Assembly (NCBI GenBank): GCA_013329495.1
Contig: DUKC01000029.1
Coordinates: forward strand, 1 to 5,266
Reading direction: 5' to 3'
Source: Thermoplasmata archaeon
Lineage (GTDB): Archaea > Thermoplasmatota > E2 > UBA9212
Length of the DNA stretch: 5,266 nt
Shown here: piece by piece, positions 1 to 4,654 of the stretch
How positions within the stretch are numbered: the stretch's first letter is position 1
How the letters are laid out: each line of letters begins with the position of its first letter
Notes under the pieces: model-generated
Told to the model about the DNA's origin: nothing
Databases searched by the model: none
Seen by the model: the letters and a program-made list of their open reading frames with translations, nothing else
Position numbers and translations under genes: made by a program

Positions 1-117
1 CCCCCCGTAACCCCTGAATGTGGCTTGAGCGTTCTGGGGGACCGAGTCTGGTGGATGAAGCAGGAACTACGCATGGCGAAACGTGGCGAAATAGACGCTG
101 GAAGGCTAGGGCTTTAG
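1..117 (+). CDS. tnpB: C-terminal end of a TnpB (IS200/IS605 OrfB) protein, 5' end outside window
   Basis: Frame 1 is open from the window edge to a TAG at 115-117, giving the last 38 residues of a protein that begins upstream. It contains VTPECG near the start and ends AKRGEIDAGRLGL. An 'EAG/DAG' motif followed by a few small residues at the very C-terminus, with a hairpin immediately behind the stop, is the arrangement I associate with archaeal TnpB proteins of IS200/IS605 elements. TnpB is an RNA-guided DNA nuclease whose guide (omega) RNA usually overlaps the gene's 3' end. None of the RuvC or zinc-ribbon catalytic residues lie in the visible part, so activity cannot be judged. The call rests on this short tail plus the right-end-like hairpin at 106-123; a fragment of another gene is possible. 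Confidence 0.6.
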   Translation, partial: PPVTPECGLSVLGDRVWWMKQELRMAKRGEIDAGRLGL

Positions 118-134
118 TCATAGGAGGAGGTCAC
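106..134 (+). mobile_element. Right end of an IS200/IS605-type element: imperfect hairpin and terminal TCAC
   Basis: Bases 106-123 fold into an imperfect stem: six of seven positions pair (one G-A mismatch, one G-T wobble) around a TTTA tetraloop. The tnpB stop codon straddles loop and stem. GGAGGAGGTCAC follows, and the element probably ends at TCAC (131-134). The core GGCTTTAGTCATAGGAGG closely matches the hairpin at 4103-4146 (GGCTTCAGTCGTGGGAGG) in the same orientation, which supports a family-specific end. IS200/IS605 elements have subterminal hairpins rather than terminal inverted repeats. The exact boundary is inferred. Confidence 0.5.
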
Positions 135-140
135 TAAAGT

Positions 141-153
141 ATTAAACAAAAAG
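141..153 (-). terminator. T-rich tract after tRNA-Ser, possible archaeal terminator
   Basis: Read on the minus strand, CTTTTTGTTTAAT begins six bases after the tRNA discriminator base. Archaeal RNA polymerase often terminates at short oligo-T tracts without a hairpin, so this is a plausible end for the tRNA or rfcS-coaD-tRNA transcript. The evidence is base composition and position only. Confidence 0.35.
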
Positions 154-158
154 CAGGA

Positions 159-242
159 CGCGGGGAGTGAGATTTGAACTCACGAGGTCATAAGACCAAC
201 GGATTAGCAATCCGCCGCCGTACCTGACTGGGCCATCCCCGC
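159..242 (-). tRNA. tRNA-Ser, anticodon GCU
   Basis: The minus strand folds into a complete 84-nt class II tRNA. The acceptor stem GCGGGGA/TCCCCGC pairs perfectly over 7 bp. The D stem is GCC/GGC, the anticodon arm GCGGA-TTGCTAA-TCCGT has GCT at the anticodon, a long variable arm GGTC-TTAT-GACC is present, and the T arm is GTGAG-TTCAAAT-CTCAC. The long variable arm plus a discriminator G (position 159) identify serine; the GCU anticodon reads AGC and AGU codons. CCA is not encoded (GTCC follows), so it must be added by the CCA-adding enzyme. There is no intron. The gene starts 30 bp after the coaD stop in the same direction and may be processed from a longer transcript. A weak TATA-like CTATAACTA lies about 255-263, rather close for an independent promoter. 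Confidence 0.96.
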
Positions 243-272
243 TAAGATTTTTTAGTTATAGAGTTTCGAAGG

Positions 273-749
273 CTAATTAAGCTTTTTGGGCAATACTTTC
301 CCATGCTTGTCAATTTCTTTTTTATATATTCTTGTGCTGCATATGGGCTTGCCATCCTCGGCATTAATAAGGGGAATCCCTATCACTTTTATGGGTTTTA
401 GACCCTTTTCCTTCCTCTTTTTGTTTAGAATTAAAGCACTTTTAAAGGTTTCTGGAGAAACAACTATGGCATCGAAATCCTCAGTTAAGGATGGGCCCCA
501 GGGATCATTCAGTTCTACAATCTCGTACCGTGAGGAGGAGCACCCCTCTTCCGAAAGGAAACCTAGCAGATTCCTTTTTCTTTCCCCATAGGATAACAGC
601 TTATAATAGTGATGAGAGGTGGCAAAAGAATCGGAGGTTAATCCAATTGTTACTCTTCCGTTCTGTCCCGCCACTTCAAATGCTTTCCTGATTAAAACCT
701 TGTGGCCATCGTGCAAAGGATCAAAAGTTCCGCCCGTGCATACCCTCAT
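273..749 (-). CDS. coaD: Phosphopantetheine adenylyltransferase, archaeal type
   Basis: A predicted soluble cytoplasmic enzyme of 158 residues that transfers AMP from ATP to 4'-phosphopantetheine, giving dephospho-CoA, the penultimate step of CoA synthesis. It is a nucleotidyltransferase of the HxGH superfamily: GGTFDPLHDGHK at residues 6-17 holds the HxGH signature (H13-D14-G15-H16), and CSTRI at 137-141 is the second ATP-binding motif, usually ISSTRI in relatives, so Cys replaces one Ser. The archaeal branch differs from bacterial CoaD, and the length fits it. I chose the ATG at 749 because the conserved core begins at once (MRVCTGGTFDP) and GGGGGA lies five bases upstream; an upstream in-frame ATG at 791 would add 14 low-complexity basic residues with no family support. 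The start lies 29 bp inside the 3' end of rfcS, indicating operon structure and possible translational coupling. Confidence 0.94.
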   Translation of the reverse strand: MRVCTGGTFDPLHDGHKVLIRKAFEVAGQNGRVTIGLTSDSFATSHHYYKLLSYGERKRNLLGFLSEEGCSSSRYEIVELNDPWGPSLTEDFDAIVVSPETFKSALILNKKRKEKGLKPIKVIGIPLINAEDGKPICSTRIYKKEIDKHGKVLPKKLN

Positions 750-1710
750 TTTTCCCCCGCACTTTTTTCCCGATTTGCGTAAATTTTGCAAGGAGTGCGT
801 CGAGCTGAATTCTTGGATTTGAGCCCTCTATTATCCTGAACGCAACCTCTCCGATCCCGCTGAGTGCTTCAACCAGTGCGTCGTCTGACAAGGAGAGATT
901 GAAGATGGCGCCATGGATTTGGTCTATCACGCCCTCTCCACTCAATCCATAATCTATAAGCAGCTGGTCCAGCAAATTCCGGGCTCTGATGAAATTCCCT
1001 TCCAAAGCCTGTTCTATGAGCGCTCTGACCAGCTTTGGATCAGGATAGGAAGAAAGTTTGTATAACGTCTCTTCCGTTAGCTTTCCCTCCTTTGCCGCAC
1101 CAACTTGCAGCAGATTTGTCGCCTTTCTCAAGTCCCCCCGAGCGATGTATGTGAGAGCTTTCATTCCTTCGGAAGTTATCTCGATTCCTTCATTTTTGGC
1201 AACGCGCTCAACGTATTTTTTGACTTCTTCTGAGCGCAGTGGCTTGAATCTAAACACCGCACATCTAGACTGGAGAGGTTCTATTATTTTAGAAGAAAAG
1301 TTGACGGAAAAAATGAATCTGCACCTAGAAAACCTCTCCATCGTCCTGCGCAGTGCAGCCTGTGCCTCCGAAGTCAGCGCATCAGCCTCATCAAGAAAAA
1401 TGATCTTGAATGCATAATCACCTAAGGGGGAAGTCCTAGCAAAATCCTTTATTTTTCCTCGCACCACATCTATGCCTCTTTCATCTGACGCGTTCTGCTC
1501 ATGAAAATTTCCACTCCACCCTTCGCCAAAAAAAGCCCGGGCCAGACAGATTCCGCAGGTTGTCTTCCCTGTGCCTGCGGGGCCCGCAAAAAGCAGATGG
1601 GGCAGCTCATTGGAAGCGACGTATGCCTTCAATCGGTCCACTATCTCTGTCTGCCCCACAACCTCATCAAGGGTCAGGGGACGGTATTTTTCTGTCCATA
1701 TCTCTTTCAT
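721..1710 (-). CDS. rfcS: Replication factor C small subunit (clamp loader ATPase)
   Basis: A 329-residue AAA+ ATPase that, with the large subunit, loads the PCNA sliding clamp onto primed DNA. The signature set is complete: an N-terminal WTEKYRP box (5-11), Walker A GPAGTGKT (43-50), Walker B FLDEAD (105-110), sensor 1 SVNFSSK with N137, the RFC-specific SRC motif (148-150) and sensor 2 GDLRKA (192-197). The C-terminal third (about 235-320) is the helical collar domain, ending with the typical RIQLDALLAKF stretch. Length is normal for archaeal small subunits. No intein interrupts Walker A, though some archaeal rfcS genes carry one. The last 16 residues are basic and encoded partly by the overlap with coaD. 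The ATG at 1710 gives the conserved N-terminus directly. A GAGGT about 12 bases upstream is a weakly placed SD; the TATA-like box at 1728-1737 would put transcription close to the ATG. Confidence 0.97.
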   Translation of the reverse strand: MKEIWTEKYRPLTLDEVVGQTEIVDRLKAYVASNELPHLLFAGPAGTGKTTCGICLARAFFGEGWSGNFHEQNASDERGIDVVRGKIKDFARTSPLGDYAFKIIFLDEADALTSEAQAALRRTMERFSRCRFIFSVNFSSKIIEPLQSRCAVFRFKPLRSEEVKKYVERVAKNEGIEITSEGMKALTYIARGDLRKATNLLQVGAAKEGKLTEETLYKLSSYPDPKLVRALIEQALEGNFIRARNLLDQLLIDYGLSGEGVIDQIHGAIFNLSLSDDALVEALSGIGEVAFRIIEGSNPRIQLDALLAKFTQIGKKVRGKNEGMHGRNF

Positions 1711-1727
1711 AATTAGAGAATAACCTC

Positions 1728-1737
1728 ATTATTTATG
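1728..1737 (-). promoter_or_regulatory. TATA-like box for rfcS-coaD
   Basis: Minus-strand CATAAATAAT is centred about 23 bases upstream of the rfcS ATG, close to the usual 25-27 base spacing from TATA box to archaeal transcription start. This predicts a leaderless or very short-leader mRNA. No convincing purine-rich BRE is visible beside it, so confidence is modest. Confidence 0.4.
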
Positions 1738-1777
1738 AAACTACCCTTTGCGTGGGACCGTTGAAACGTCGAACCCA

Positions 1778-1791
1778 AGAAAAATTTTTCT
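1778..1791. repeat. Perfect 14-bp palindrome in the divergent promoter region
   Basis: AGAAAAATTTTTCT equals its own reverse complement. It lies about 40 bp behind the rfcS TATA-like box and 13 bp in front of the TATA-like box of the plus-strand gene. A dimeric regulator could bind such a site, or it may simply be a bent A/T tract in AT-rich intergenic DNA. Confidence 0.4.
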
Positions 1792-1803
1792 GACATCGCT
1801 TAA

Positions 1804-1812
1804 TTTAAATAT
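1804..1812 (+). promoter_or_regulatory. TATA-like box for the membrane protein-epimerase pair
   Basis: TTTAAATAT, preceded by GCTTAA, matches an archaeal TATA box. Its centre at 1808 predicts transcription starting about 1833-1835, immediately before the ATG at 1836. This position is the main reason for preferring that start codon over the upstream TTG (1815) and ATG (1824). Confidence 0.5.
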
Positions 1813-1835
1813 CCTTGGCATATATGCAACCTAAG

Positions 1836-2573
1836 ATGAAGCCAGGGATATGGAAAGCAATCGCAAAATTTTTGACCCCTTTTGGATTGGGCGCTTTGCT
1901 TTGTTTTGCCGTCTTCCTCATTGGTAGAGGCAGGTATGTCCAAGGGGGAGTAACGATAGAGGGAGAGGAGATGCACTGGCTTTTAAATAAATTTGCAGGG
2001 TACATTCAAGGCGGAGAAGCGTACTGGTTCCTGTACCTCATGATGTTTGCAGGATTTCCACTCGGTAGATGGTCTCTGTCCATAGGAGTCTTTGCGGGAT
2101 TTAACCCCTTAGTGGTTGCCATCATCGGAACCATGGCTGACTGCATAGTGGCTCTGTTTGTGCTATGGAATTGGAACGTGGTTTACGGATTGCCTAAGAT
2201 CGGGAAGCTCCTGGAAAACGCATCACGGAAGACCGAAAAATTCTTTGAGGCGCATTCGGGGATTGAAAAAGGATCGTTTCTTGGAATGATAGTCTTCATT
2301 GCGTGTCCTCTGCAAATAGGCGGCTTTTATGCGGGAGTGGTTGCCAAACTGGTGGGTATTCGCAATCCGGTGGCATTGAGCTCAATCTTGGTTGGAAGTT
2401 TTCTGGGAGGATTGTTCGTTGTCTACTCGGTGACTGGACTGGCAGCGCTAATAAAGTCGAATTTACTCCTGTTTCTTGTGGTGGTCGGGGTCCTGGCCGC
2501 CGCAGCAGTGGTTTATTACTACTTTGTGAGACCTAAAAGAGAGAAAGAGGGAAGACATGAGAATAAAGGGTAA
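1836..2573 (+). CDS. Polytopic membrane protein, small multidrug-export family-like
   Basis: A 245-residue integral membrane protein with about six hydrophobic segments, near residues 12-30, 62-82, 88-112, 147-168, 176-201 and 207-231, and a short charged tail (RPKREKEGRHENKG). The segment FIACPLQIGGFYAGVVAKLVGI followed by a Gly-rich helix (SILVGSFLGGLF) resembles the repeat core of the Pfam 'putative small multi-drug export protein' family (PF06695), distantly like SNARE-associated/DedA-type proteins. That family's substrate is not established and the name should not be read as proven drug export. A soluble linker (about 116-146, KIGKLLENASRKTEKFFEAHSG) separates the halves. No SD precedes the ATG at 1836, but the TATA-like box predicts a leaderless message there; TTG 1815 or ATG 1824 would add 7 or 4 residues. 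The 3' end overlaps the epimerase gene by 17 bp and contains its SD. Confidence 0.82.
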   Translation: MKPGIWKAIAKFLTPFGLGALLCFAVFLIGRGRYVQGGVTIEGEEMHWLLNKFAGYIQGGEAYWFLYLMMFAGFPLGRWSLSIGVFAGFNPLVVAIIGTMADCIVALFVLWNWNVVYGLPKIGKLLENASRKTEKFFEAHSGIEKGSFLGMIVFIACPLQIGGFYAGVVAKLVGIRNPVALSSILVGSFLGGLFVVYSVTGLAALIKSNLLLFLVVVGVLAAAAVVYYYFVRPKREKEGRHENKG

Positions 2574-3531
2574 AAAGGTGCTGGTCACTGGGGGTGTGGG
2601 CTTCATCGGTTCAAAACTCGCCGAGAGCCTCCTAAAATTGGGCTGTAGGGTCAGAGTGATTGATGACCTTTCGGTCGGCTCGATTGAGGCGGTTCGGCCC
2701 CTGCTAAAAAACAAAAACTTTGAGTTTATAAAAGGGGATTTGCTTGAGGAAGGGGCAGTGAAAGAAGGCTTAGAGGGTCGCGAAGTTGTGTTTCATTTTG
2801 CCGCAAATCCGGATGTCAGGGCAGGAAGCGCTGATCCCTGGACTCATCTGGAGCAAAATGTGATCGTGACTTACAGGTTGTTGGAGGGGTTGCGCAGCCA
2901 ACCTTCAAAAACCCTGGTTTTTGCTTCTTCTTCTACTGTGTATGGAGAGGCAGAGGAAATTCCAACTCGAGAACCTTATGGGCCCCTCCTTCCCATCTCT
3001 GTTTATGGAGCAAGCAAGCTGGCTTGCGAAGCGTTAATAAGCGCTTATTTCAACACGTTTAAGGTCAGCTCGATGATATTTAGACTGGCAAACATTATTG
3101 GCCCAACGTCCTCGCATGGAGCGCTGATAGACTTCGTTGAAAAATTAAAAAGAGATTCGAGACAACTTGAAATTCTTGGGGATGGAACACAGAAGAAATC
3201 TTACCTTTATGTGGATGACTGCGTGGATGCGATTATTTATGCACTGGAACACACCAGCAAACCCTTTGAGATATTTAATGTGGGAGCGATGGACTGCTTG
3301 AGTGTTGAGACCATCGCAGATTTGGTTAGCGAGCGCATGGGGGTTGCCCCTCGATACGTTTTCAGGGGTGAAGAGGGAGGCAGAGGGTGGAAGGGAGACG
3401 TGAGACTGTCGTGGTTGTCCATCGATAAGCTCAAAAGATTGGGATGGGAGCCAAAAAACAATAGCGAGCAGTCAATCAGACGGGTCCTGGATGAGCTGCT
3501 TGAATCCTTTCCCGATAAGATAGATTTCTGA
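2557..3531 (+). CDS. galE: NAD-dependent sugar-nucleotide epimerase/dehydratase, GalE-like
   Basis: A 324-residue extended short-chain dehydrogenase, cytoplasmic, predicted to interconvert UDP-glucose and UDP-galactose or a related pair (for example the N-acetyl forms). The N-terminal Rossmann fold shows TGGVGFIGS (11-19; GxxGxxG, with Val where Ala is common), an acidic D36-D37 after beta 2 for NAD ribose binding, GDL (60-62) and HFAA (80-83). The catalytic residues are visible: S124-S126 before TVYGE, and the YxxxK pair Y150/K154 in VYGASK. The C-terminal part has RGWKGDVRLSWLSIDKLKRLGW, typical of archaeal GalE homologues. Sequence alone does not settle the substrate. GAGGGA sits 4-5 bases before the ATG inside the upstream gene, suggesting coupled translation. 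The 3' end overlaps rlmE on the other strand by 60 bp. The galE symbol is a family label. Confidence 0.9.
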   Translation: MRIKGKKVLVTGGVGFIGSKLAESLLKLGCRVRVIDDLSVGSIEAVRPLLKNKNFEFIKGDLLEEGAVKEGLEGREVVFHFAANPDVRAGSADPWTHLEQNVIVTYRLLEGLRSQPSKTLVFASSSTVYGEAEEIPTREPYGPLLPISVYGASKLACEALISAYFNTFKVSSMIFRLANIIGPTSSHGALIDFVEKLKRDSRQLEILGDGTQKKSYLYVDDCVDAIIYALEHTSKPFEIFNVGAMDCLSVETIADLVSERMGVAPRYVFRGEEGGRGWKGDVRLSWLSIDKLKRLGWEPKNNSEQSIRRVLDELLESFPDKIDF

Positions 3532-4095
3532 AGATTTTTTTCTTGTTGCGGGGGGAACGTATGCTTTCAAAAATTGAAAACTGCTCTTTATCTCATCAAA
3601 AAAGGGAGGATAATCTTCTCCCTCAAAGACCTTGCAAACGAAGCACCCACCAGCGCGAAGAACCTCTCTTGCGATTCTAAACGCGTGCTGGGCTAGCCAA
3701 ACAGATCTCGCCTGGTCGAGTCCGTAGCTCCCGACAAGCTTGGGTGAGAGGTCAGAGAGCACCACGTCTGCCTTTGATTTTTTGTGTGCCTTCTCATTCA
3801 AAAGGCAGGTTAAGCGATCCGTGAATCCTTCCTCTGTCACATCTCCCAACAGAAAAATTACGCCATCGATGGGCTCTGATTGAACGAGATCGACTCCTAG
3901 GACCAATCCCTTGTGGCCGACGATTTCTCCTGCTACCTGGCTCCAACCTCCGGGAGAGCAGCCCAGATCAATAACCAGATCTCCCCCTTTCATTAGCTTA
4001 TACTTTGCCTGGATTTGCTTGAGCTTGAAAGCGGATCTTGCTCTGTATCCCTGCTCCTTTGCAATTCGATAATAGTATTCTTTGCCCCTTCTCAT
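3472..4095 (-). CDS. rlmE: 23S rRNA (uridine-2'-O)-methyltransferase, RlmE/FtsJ family
   Basis: A 207-residue SAM-dependent methyltransferase expected to 2'-O-methylate a uridine in the A-loop of 23S rRNA during large-subunit assembly. The family's K-D-K-E catalytic tetrad is complete: K24 (SAFKL), D115 (VLSDLSP), K155 (CKVFEG) and E190 (SEIYLI). The SAM motif is DLGCSPGGWSQ (43-53), and the family pattern GLDQARSVWLA follows D115. The N-terminus (YYYRIAKEQGYRARSAFKL) is standard for archaea. I start at ATG 4095, the first Met before the conserved region. The frame extends to a GTG at 4119, but the extra residues (MGILATFL) are translated from a foldback repeat and have no family counterpart. 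A perfect SD lies 54 nt upstream, separated by that repeat. The last 19 codons plus the stop overlap the epimerase gene, including the codon for E190. Confidence 0.92.
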   Translation of the reverse strand: MRRGKEYYYRIAKEQGYRARSAFKLKQIQAKYKLMKGGDLVIDLGCSPGGWSQVAGEIVGHKGLVLGVDLVQSEPIDGVIFLLGDVTEEGFTDRLTCLLNEKAHKKSKADVVLSDLSPKLVGSYGLDQARSVWLAQHAFRIAREVLRAGGCFVCKVFEGEDYPPFFDEIKSSFQFLKAYVPPATRKKSSEIYLIGKGFKQLIQDPSD

Positions 4096-4102
4096 CAAAA
4101 AT

Positions 4103-4146
4103 GTTGCAAGGATACCCACGGCTTCAGTCGTGGGAGGGATTGCAAC
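4103..4146. repeat. 44-nt foldback resembling an IS200/IS605 right-end hairpin
   Basis: Outer arms GTTGCAA (4103-4109) and TTGCAAC (4140-4146) are perfect 7-bp inverted repeats. Inside them, CCCACGGC-TTCA-GTCGTGGG (4115-4134) forms an 8-bp stem with one G-T wobble and a tetraloop. The two stems are separated by an asymmetric-composition internal loop (GGATA opposite AGGGA). The inner part, GGCTTCAGTCGTGGGAGG, aligns with the hairpin behind the tnpB tail at 106-126 in the same orientation. No tnpA or tnpB lies next to it, so it is a solo end, a miniature derivative or a related REP-like repeat. It sits directly in front of the rlmE start codon. Confidence 0.65.
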
Positions 4147-4149
4147 TTC

Positions 4150-4157
4150 TCACCTCC
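4150..4157 (-). promoter_or_regulatory. Perfect Shine-Dalgarno sequence displaced from the rlmE ATG
   Basis: Minus-strand GGAGGTGA is fully complementary to the conserved archaeal 16S rRNA 3' end (UCACCUCC). The rlmE ATG lies 54 nt downstream in linear sequence. Removing the 44-nt foldback leaves 10 nt (GAA plus ATTTTTG), a normal initiation spacing. No other start codon with a plausible gene lies within SD range. Confidence 0.5.
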
Positions 4158-4163
4158 GAAGGC

Positions 4164-4172
4164 TTTAAATAT
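4164..4172 (-). promoter_or_regulatory. TATA-like box upstream of rlmE
   Basis: Minus-strand TATTTAAAG/ATATTTAAA is the best TATA match before rlmE. It predicts transcription near 4142, which would start the message at the foldback and leave the SD at 4150-4157 out of it. Alternative boxes further upstream (GTATAAGG near 4184-4191; TTTATATTC near 4207-4215) would include the SD. The sequence does not decide which is used. Confidence 0.4.
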
Positions 4173-4232
4173 TTTACCAACACCCTTATACGTAGTTATC
4201 TTGTTTTGAATATAAATAATTAAGTATCCCTA

Positions 4233-4258
4233 TTTCCAACAAATTTTTCCAACAAATT
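4233..4258. repeat. Perfect 13-bp tandem duplication
   Basis: TTTCCAACAAATT occurs twice back to back (4233-4245 and 4246-4258) without mismatch. It lies about 140-160 bp upstream of the rlmE ATG in intergenic DNA. It may be replication slippage, a target duplication left by a lost insertion, or a double regulatory site. Confidence 0.7.
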
Positions 4259-4286
4259 CTATGATTTTGGGTGAAAAAACTTGAGA

Positions 4287-4316
4287 AAAAATAAGAAAAG
4301 GAGAGGCCAGCCCTCT
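4287..4316 (-). terminator. Hairpin plus T-tract, candidate terminator on the minus strand
   Basis: On the minus strand AGAGG-GCTGG-CCTCT (4316-4302) forms a 5-bp GC-rich stem, followed within two bases by TTTTCTTATTTTTT (4300-4287). It stands between the transposase remnant and the rlmE promoter region and could stop transcription entering from the IS110 element. Archaeal termination depends mainly on the T-rich part, which is strong here. Confidence 0.4.
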
Positions 4317-4425
4317 TTCTTGCTTAGCCGAAGGACAAAAGAAACTAGGGAGAAGTCATAAAATGCCAGGGGAGTCGATAGTATATTCTAAGAAAACAAT
4401 GAAAAAACACCGAGAGCGATAACTG

Positions 4426-4653
4426 TTACCCATAAGCACTCAGCATTGGATAAAACTTAGCAACTTCTTTTATTGACTGATGAGCATAATATCTCAGCAA
4501 TCTCTTTAGCTCAAGTAGGGATAAAAATGGATTGTGAAATATCCTGAAGAGAGCTCCTATGAAAAACGCTTACCACGCATCCGTAATTGACTCCTCCTTT
4601 ATGAATATTTCTTTGCCCTTTCCTTCCAATGTGCCCAGTTTATCGCTTCTCTT
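4426..4653 (-). pseudogene. Degenerate reading frame after the transposase, family unrecognised
   Basis: One minus-strand frame reads 27 codons (KRSDKLG...EESITDAW), a TAA at 4570-4572, then 47 further codons to a TAA at 4426-4428. The second part includes LLELKRLLRYYAHQSIKEVA followed by KFYPMLSAYG, which looks like real protein: an amphipathic helix-rich stretch with balanced charge. No usable start codon or SD precedes it, and the frame is +1 relative to the transposase that ends at 4655. It may be the tail of a gene broken by the insertion or by decay, or chance openness in AT-rich DNA. I do not recognise a family and assign no function. Together with 4147-4425, this stretch holds no intact gene that I can see. 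Confidence 0.3.
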
Positions 4654-4654
4654 A

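Noticed and set aside
750..791. A longer coaD starting at the ATG at 791 (14 extra residues, MQNLRKSGKKCGGK).
   Set aside because: The extension is low-complexity and basic and lies entirely within the rfcS 3' end. The ATG at 749 begins exactly at the conserved core and has a GGGGGA SD five bases upstream.
1058..1417. Plus-strand open frame of 119 codons inside the rfcS region.
   Set aside because: It is antisense to a clearly conserved AAA+ gene and shows no domain, SD or promoter of its own.
4096..4119. A GTG start for rlmE at 4119 adding MGILATFL.
   Set aside because: The first codons come from the foldback repeat, the family N-terminus begins at MRRGKEYYYRIAKEQ, and no SD stands at the right distance from 4119.
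4363..4422. Plus-strand 19-codon frame beginning MPGESIVYSKK with a purine-rich stretch upstream.
   Set aside because: Too short, no recognisable motif, and no supporting context; probably chance.
4429..4654. Bridge RNA encoded in the non-coding end behind the IS110 transposase.
   Set aside because: In the IS110 subgroup the bridge RNA comes from the end upstream of the gene, outside this window. A downstream RNA would need an IS1111-type element, and I see no subterminal inverted repeats or clear two-loop structure here.
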